Origin: Siphonodentalium dalli
Taxonomy: Eukaryota > Mollusca > Scaphopoda > Gadilida > Siphonodentaliidae
NCBI GenBank assembly: GCA_032622095.1
Contig: CP136063.1
Location: forward strand, 7,789,814-7,853,813
DNA length: 64,000 nucleotides
Reading direction: 5' to 3'
The notes beneath the pieces are model-generated. The model saw only the letters and a program-made list of their open reading frames with translations. It made no database searches and was not told the DNA's origin. Both the position numbers and the translations under genes were made by a program. Shown here piece after piece: positions 60,001 through 64,000 of this stretch (its first letter is position 1; each line of letters begins with the position of its first letter).

Positions 60001-60080
60001 CGTTCGCCGCCAGTATCACGTATTGCTCACCAATGAAAATACAATGTTTAGGATGAGTTCAGCACTGATGGTGTGTATTT
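48090..60080. repeat. 12-kb satellite array of 85/86-bp monomers with higher-order structure
   Basis: About 140 head-to-tail monomers sharing GATACGTTCGCCGCCAGC, CTCACCAATGAACATACAAT, GTTTAGGATGAGTTCAGCAC and TGATGGTGTGTATTTT. Two classes differ in one segment: A has AGCATCACGTACTGCTC (85 bp), B has AGCCACTCCTTACTGCTC or AGCCACCCCTTACTGCTC (86 bp). An A+B pair is 171 bp. Private variants recur at fixed offsets (171, 427, 1,114, 1,879 and 3,082 bp), showing repeated block duplication. The mixed unit length breaks every reading frame, so it is non-coding. Function unknown; a heterochromatic or centromere-proximal array or an expanded transposon-internal repeat are the options. Confidence 0.97.
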
Positions 60081-60083
60081 TTT

Positions 60084-60121
60084 CACCCACTGACCAACGC
60101 GCGAAGCGCGTTCAGTGGGTG
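60084..60121. repeat. Hairpin at the right edge of the large satellite
   Basis: CACCCACTG, ACC bulge, AACGCGC, loop GAA, GCGCGTT, CAGTGGGTG: a 16-bp stem with one 3-base bulge, starting 4 bp after the last monomer. Transposon-terminal hairpins (Helitron class) look like this, but no CTRR-T end was found next to it. Confidence 0.8.
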
Positions 60122-60784
60122 TACTATAATCGTAGGACTTATGCGTTTCTGCTGAATTGAACTAGTGCCTATGCGTTTCTGCTGGGCTGCACTGACGTTT
60201 GATCGCAAAATAAAATTATAACCATTATCAAAGCACACGTTTGGATAACACCGCCATAAACAGTGACATATTATGATGTTGAGCTCGTATCGTCAATAAA
60301 ATTAGAGTTATGACTTATAAAACTAAGAATTACTGCTAAAGTATTTCCACCAATTAGGTCACTAGATTCGTGTTGAGCTGGAACTGGAGAAATTTTAATT
60401 TCAACCAATTGAAATGCCGTTGAAAACTGAAGGGTTAAGCGATTATCGCAATAGGATATTGGAACACGTGTGCGTAACGTAACTATCACAAGTATAACGT
60501 ACTCTGATAAGTTATCGCCAAATTCGTGCTTCAAACATTTTAAACATGTCATCTTTGGCTCTTTTTTTTTTTTATGAAAATGAATAATAAATGGTGTGAT
60601 AAATATGTATAATATGTATATAACGACAAATAGAGTAAAATTAGACATTTCCCCTTGAAACTTTGGATTGGAAAGCCAGGTACAAAAATTGGTGAAATAT
60701 GAGTACGAACGTCAAAGTGTTCCCTGTGTATCGTGATAATTGCCAACCATGCGAAGCGAAGCCTCCATTGGCGATTATTTTACG
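60122..60784. other. No supported gene
   Basis: A minus-strand frame of 125 codons (60,271-60,648) starts with a hydrophobic stretch then KKKK, but has no recognisable domain, and its AT-rich setting makes it weak. GCCTATGCGTTTCTGCTG-like words occur twice near 60,136-60,183. Confidence 0.4.
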
Positions 60785-61330
60785 CTGGATTTTTATCATC
60801 GAAACAAATAAATTTCTTCCATCTAAAAGATAATTACGTGCTTAACCCTGCCGTTTTCGGAATATATAGGTATTCCACGCAGAAATACCGAGTCTCAGCT
60901 TAAATTTTTGAAAAATAACAGTTTTATCGACATAAAGAGATTTGAATGGGACAATTCGGAATTCCATGTTAAAATTTATCATCGAAAAAAATTCAATTTC
61001 TTCCATCTAAAACATAATTACGCGATGGACTCTGTCATTTTAGGAACATATATGTATCCCACGCACATGCACCAAGTCTCAGCCTAAAGATTTGAAAAAA
61101 GACAGTTTTATCGACATAAATCGATGTTAATGGTAAATTCCATGTTAAATTTTATCATTGAAAAAAATTCATTTCTTCCATCTAAAACATAATTACGTGC
61201 TGTACTCTGTCATTTTAGGAATATGTAGGTATCCCACCCACACACTCCAAGTCTCAGCTTAAAATTTTGAAAATTGACAGTTTTATCGATATAAATCGAT
61301 TTTAATGGCAAATGTGGTGTTAAATAAATT
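60785..61330. repeat. ~180-bp tandem repeat, three units
   Basis: The marker TTCTTCCATCTAAAA occurs at 60,814, 60,998 and 61,173. Each unit also has ATAATTACG, TAGGTATTCCACGCA or a variant, GTCTCAGC and CAGTTTTATCGA. Confidence 0.85.
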
Positions 61331-61429
61331 TTAGGGCCCTGCGAATGTTTTCTGAGCTGTTCTATATTGGTCACTAGAGTCCATATTTGACCGGTTACAC
61401 CTGATAATTATCCGACAGTACAGTCGCGT

Positions 61430-62080
61430 TACTTTATAGGTCAACATTGGTCATTATCACCCGACAAATTTATTTCGGTCTATCGTATAAACCCCTATTT
61501 TCTCCCACGTAGCCTGAATAAATGTCAACATTGGTCTTTATCGCTCCACTAATTTGTATCGTTTCATCGGTATGAATTCCATATCCAATTATCAACATAT
61601 AACCAACCCAACCTCTAATCCCGGTCCAATTTATTTATTTCTTTCATCGGTATAGTCACGTTACGTAATATTTTATCATGTGATACTTGCACTTATATGT
61701 CTATGGTATTACTATAGTATACCGTATACGTATATCAATTGCTATTCCTTTCTATATAATCCTGGTGCCATCTATAGAGATAGATAATTTCAGACCCCCC
61801 CCCCCCAATTTGATATCATTGCTGCTTTAGTACAGTCGCGATGCAACATCGCTCCACTAATTTATGTCAGTTCATCGGTACAAACCACTTTTTCTCCGAG
61901 TCCATATAACCAACCCAACATCTTATAGAAGTCCATAAATGACTATTCTGGCACTATATAGAGATGACTAAGATTCTGACACCCCCCTATTTTAAAGCCT
62001 TGTTGCAACAGTAGAGTTGATAAGCATAATGTGTCAACATTGGTCGTTATTGCTCTACAAATTTATATCGGTTCAACCCT
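61430..62080. repeat. Degenerate repeat with CAACATTGGTC motif
   Basis: GTCAACATTGGTC followed by a TTATC(G/A)C-CCACAAATTTAT-CGGTT-like stretch recurs near 61,440, 61,520 and 62,030, with a partial copy near 61,842. Spacing is irregular. A C homopolymer lies at 61,795-61,806. Confidence 0.5.
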
Positions 62081-62397
62081 TAGTTCCCTGTATCGCCCAC
62101 CCCTCCCTCAATTTATTTTTTCAGTTGTATTATAGTCTCGTTACATACACATTTTATCTTTTGTAACTTTTGCTTCAACGCGTTGAGTTCCGCGGCAGAC
62201 AATATAAAACTGACGACATTTTGAAATGTAAGCAGGCTTCAAACTCATCTTATCCAAGAAAAACTCTGGTTACATAAGAAATTTGTGTATAAGGTGTATG
62301 CGCATTTGTCGCGTTAAAAACAAAAGGTCCCAAGTCAAGGTCCAAATCCCCAACACACTCATGTGAGGTTTAACTCCATCCTCATTATGACCTCATA

Positions 62398-62526
62398 CAG
62401 TAATGTCCAAAGTAATTGACCACTTAACCACAGCATAATTATTGGTAATTTGTCAGGATTTTAAATGCTGAAAAAATACCCATAATTCTGCTGTGGTTAA
62501 GTGGTCAATTACTTTGGGCATTACTG
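62398..62526. mobile_element. MITE-2 copy 1, TA-flanked palindrome
   Basis: CAGTAATGTCCAAAGTAATT and its continuation pair with AATTACTTTGGGCATTACTG. It is bordered by TA on both sides, as in Tc1/mariner-type MITEs. 129 bp, almost entirely stem. Confidence 0.85.
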
Positions 62527-62572
62527 TAACCAATATAAGGATTTGAGGTGTAATGATAACTCAATCCTCATA

Positions 62573-62701
62573 CAGTAATGTACAAAGTAATTGACCACTT
62601 AACCACAGCATAATAATGGGTAATTTGTCAGGATTTTAAATGCTGAAAAAATACCCATAATTCTGCTGTGGTTAAGTGGTCAATTACTTTGGGCATTACT
62701 G
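62573..62701. mobile_element. MITE-2 copy 2
   Basis: Same 129-bp palindrome, 175 bp downstream of copy 1, separated by the 46-bp spacer TAACCAATATAAGGATTTGA onward that also follows copies 1 and 3. Confidence 0.85.
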
Positions 62702-62747
62702 TAACCAATATAAGGATTTGAGGTGTAATGATAACTCAATCCTCGTA

Positions 62748-62876
62748 CAGTAATGTCCAAAGTAATTGACCACTTAACCACAGCATAATTATTGGTAATT
62801 TTTCAGGATTTTAAATCCTGAAAAATTACCAATAATTCTGATGTGGTTAAGTGGTCAATTACTTTGGGCTTTACTG
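62748..62876. mobile_element. MITE-2 copy 3, near-perfect palindrome
   Basis: Again 175 bp on. The centre reads TTTTTCAGGATTTTAAATCC followed by TGAAAAA, fully complementary, whereas copies 1 and 2 have mismatches there (TTTGTCAGG against ATGCTGAAA). Confidence 0.85.
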
Positions 62877-63249
62877 TAACCAATATAAGGATGTGAAATT
62901 TAATGAGAACTCCATCGACATAACTAATAAATATGTGTGAAAATTAAACCAAAAAAAATAAATTCCATGATGGCGTCCAATATGGACTGCCTAATTCTGC
63001 TCCAAAACATGTATATTGAATATATGGTTGTTTATTGGGGAAAACCGATTATTTCAATAATATTTTCATTAACTGGGATCCAAAACCCGACTTACGGGAG
63101 CGCGCTTCATGCGCGACTGTATCTTAAGCATATGTGCATATTTAATGAGCCAACAATTGGATTCCCAATAGAGAAGATTGGCACGTCGCCCTTGCGCATA
63201 GACATCATTGATGATCTCTTATGGGAATCAAAATTGACATTTAATAGAC
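62877..63249. other. No supported gene
   Basis: A 112-codon frame (62,937-63,275) has no recognisable domain and ends in the palindrome cluster. Nothing else is evident. Confidence 0.35.
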
Positions 63250-63690
63250 AATTTCGATTAACCGCAATAACTTAAGGAATCTCTAATTGCGCTTAAGCCC
63301 AATGAGAATGCAATAATACATTCCCTATTAAGCTTAACCGCAATTACTTCCCATTCCACTTAAACACAATTAATATATCTCTCATTAGATCACCCTTCTG
63401 CAAATAGTAGAATAATCCTATATTTGTTCCACCCATTGTGCCATGGAGAATGGAGATGGACTACACCATCTGTATTATAAGGAGTTTATGTACTATATAT
63501 AATATATTATTCTTTAATAAGAGATTCATTATTGGGCTTTATCAGCGAAATTTGAATATTCTTCATTGCGCTTAAGCGCAATTAAATATTCCCTTATTGC
63601 GCTTAAGTACAATAGAGATTCCCTTATTGAGCTTATAAGCGCAATAAGGAATATCCCTTATTGTGCTTAAGCACAATTAGCTCTTCTTGC
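63250..63690. repeat. Cluster of GCGCTTAAGCGC-type palindromes
   Basis: ATTGCGCTTAAGC occurs repeatedly with variants (63,280, 63,330, 63,563, 63,598, 63,629 and 63,660), often as CCTTATTGCGCTTAAG. ATTGCGCTTAAGCGCAATTA (63,565-63,584) is a near-perfect palindrome. No coding potential. Confidence 0.65.
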
Positions 63691-63746
63691 TCTTAATTAA
63701 AAAAAAACAGTTATAATTGTATTGTAACTATTGGTTTGTCCTTTAA

Positions 63747-64000
63747 AGGTACTCAATCCGAAAAGAGGATCCCCATCTCAACAGATTCCAACAACAACAA
63801 TCCGATCAGAGGGTCCTATATTACTATTTCTTTGGCTTTGGGGGTAAAAAATATTTGATTCGAGTCGAGGAAACCATCAAACAAAGCTCAGAGTTATTAG
63901 ATATTGTTTTTTGAAATTTATTAATTGCTCGAGATGAGTACTAATAACTGCCGTCAATTTGGTAACCTGCTCGAGATTTTACGCCAAAACTCTATTCAAA
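63747..64000. mobile_element. MITE-1 copy 3, cut by the window end
   Basis: Starts AGGTACTCAATCCGAAAAGA after TTAA (63,743-63,746). It matches copy 2 closely through TTCCAACAACAACAATCCGA and TTGATTCGAGTCGAGG, and continues beyond 64,000. Confidence 0.88.

Noticed and set aside
60271-60648. 125-codon minus-strand frame with a hydrophobic N-terminus
   Set aside because: The hydrophobic segment follows from AT-rich codons; no family resemblance, promoter or intron context was seen.
62937-63275. 112-codon plus-strand frame
   Set aside because: No recognisable domain, and it ends in the palindrome cluster.
1-64000. CRISPR arrays, tRNA/rRNA genes, bacterial operons
   Set aside because: The tandem arrays lack the repeat-plus-unique-spacer design of CRISPR, no cloverleaf or rRNA core was recognised, and gene density and splice signals are eukaryotic.

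Overview
The window looks like a repeat-rich, AT-rich piece of a metazoan nuclear genome, most likely a marine mollusc or another lophotrochozoan. Three things point there. The one convincing host-type exon, at 18.8-19.9 kb, belongs to the Mab-21/cGAS-like family, which is strongly expanded in molluscs. Several dispersed repeats are of the kind common in mollusc genomes: phrases around CCATAACTCC, CAAGATGGC and GACCTTGACC, often ending in GACGGACGG. There is also intron and splice-site structure, with no bacterial-style gene packing. The organism call is inference; no species-specific marker was recognised.

Layout. 0-15 kb: dispersed and inverted repeats. The best-defined element is a hAT transposon (3,412-5,028) with a perfect 8-bp target-site duplication, a BED-finger remnant and a nested TTAA-flanked MITE. 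Two related elements with TAGCTCAAC termini carry CAAGATGGC repeats. 15-18 kb: a Helitron-like element and degenerate tandem repeats. 18.8-19.9 kb: the last exon of a Mab-21/cGAS-like protein, damaged by an in-frame TGA and a frameshift. 20.1-23 kb: a piggyBac-like MITE, a 20-bp minisatellite, and a decayed LINE tail split by another MITE-1 copy. 23.1-30 kb: a foldback element holding a LINE C-terminal reading frame, then a 3.9-kb inverted-repeat element that hosts a second hAT with its own 8-bp duplication. 30-47.8 kb: palindromes, short tandem arrays, an EcoRI-site satellite (40.2-41.2 kb) and a decayed C2H2 zinc-finger gene (43.3-44.0 kb). 48.1-60.1 kb: a 12-kb satellite of 85/86-bp monomers with nested higher-order duplications. 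60-64 kb: more tandem repeats, a tandemly triplicated 129-bp palindromic MITE, a cluster of GCGCTTAAGCGC-type palindromes and a further MITE-1 copy cut by the window end.

There is no operon or pathway here. The content is mobile DNA layered on mobile DNA, and insertion order can be read in several places: MITE in hAT, MITE in LINE, hAT in a TIR element. The strongest unusual signals are the multi-scale duplication structure of the 12-kb satellite (exact offsets 171, 427, 1,114, 1,879 and 3,082 bp), the broken Mab-21 exon, and the TTAA-flanked MITE family that recurs across the window. All alignments were made by eye, so identities are qualitative and repeat edges may be off by a few bases.
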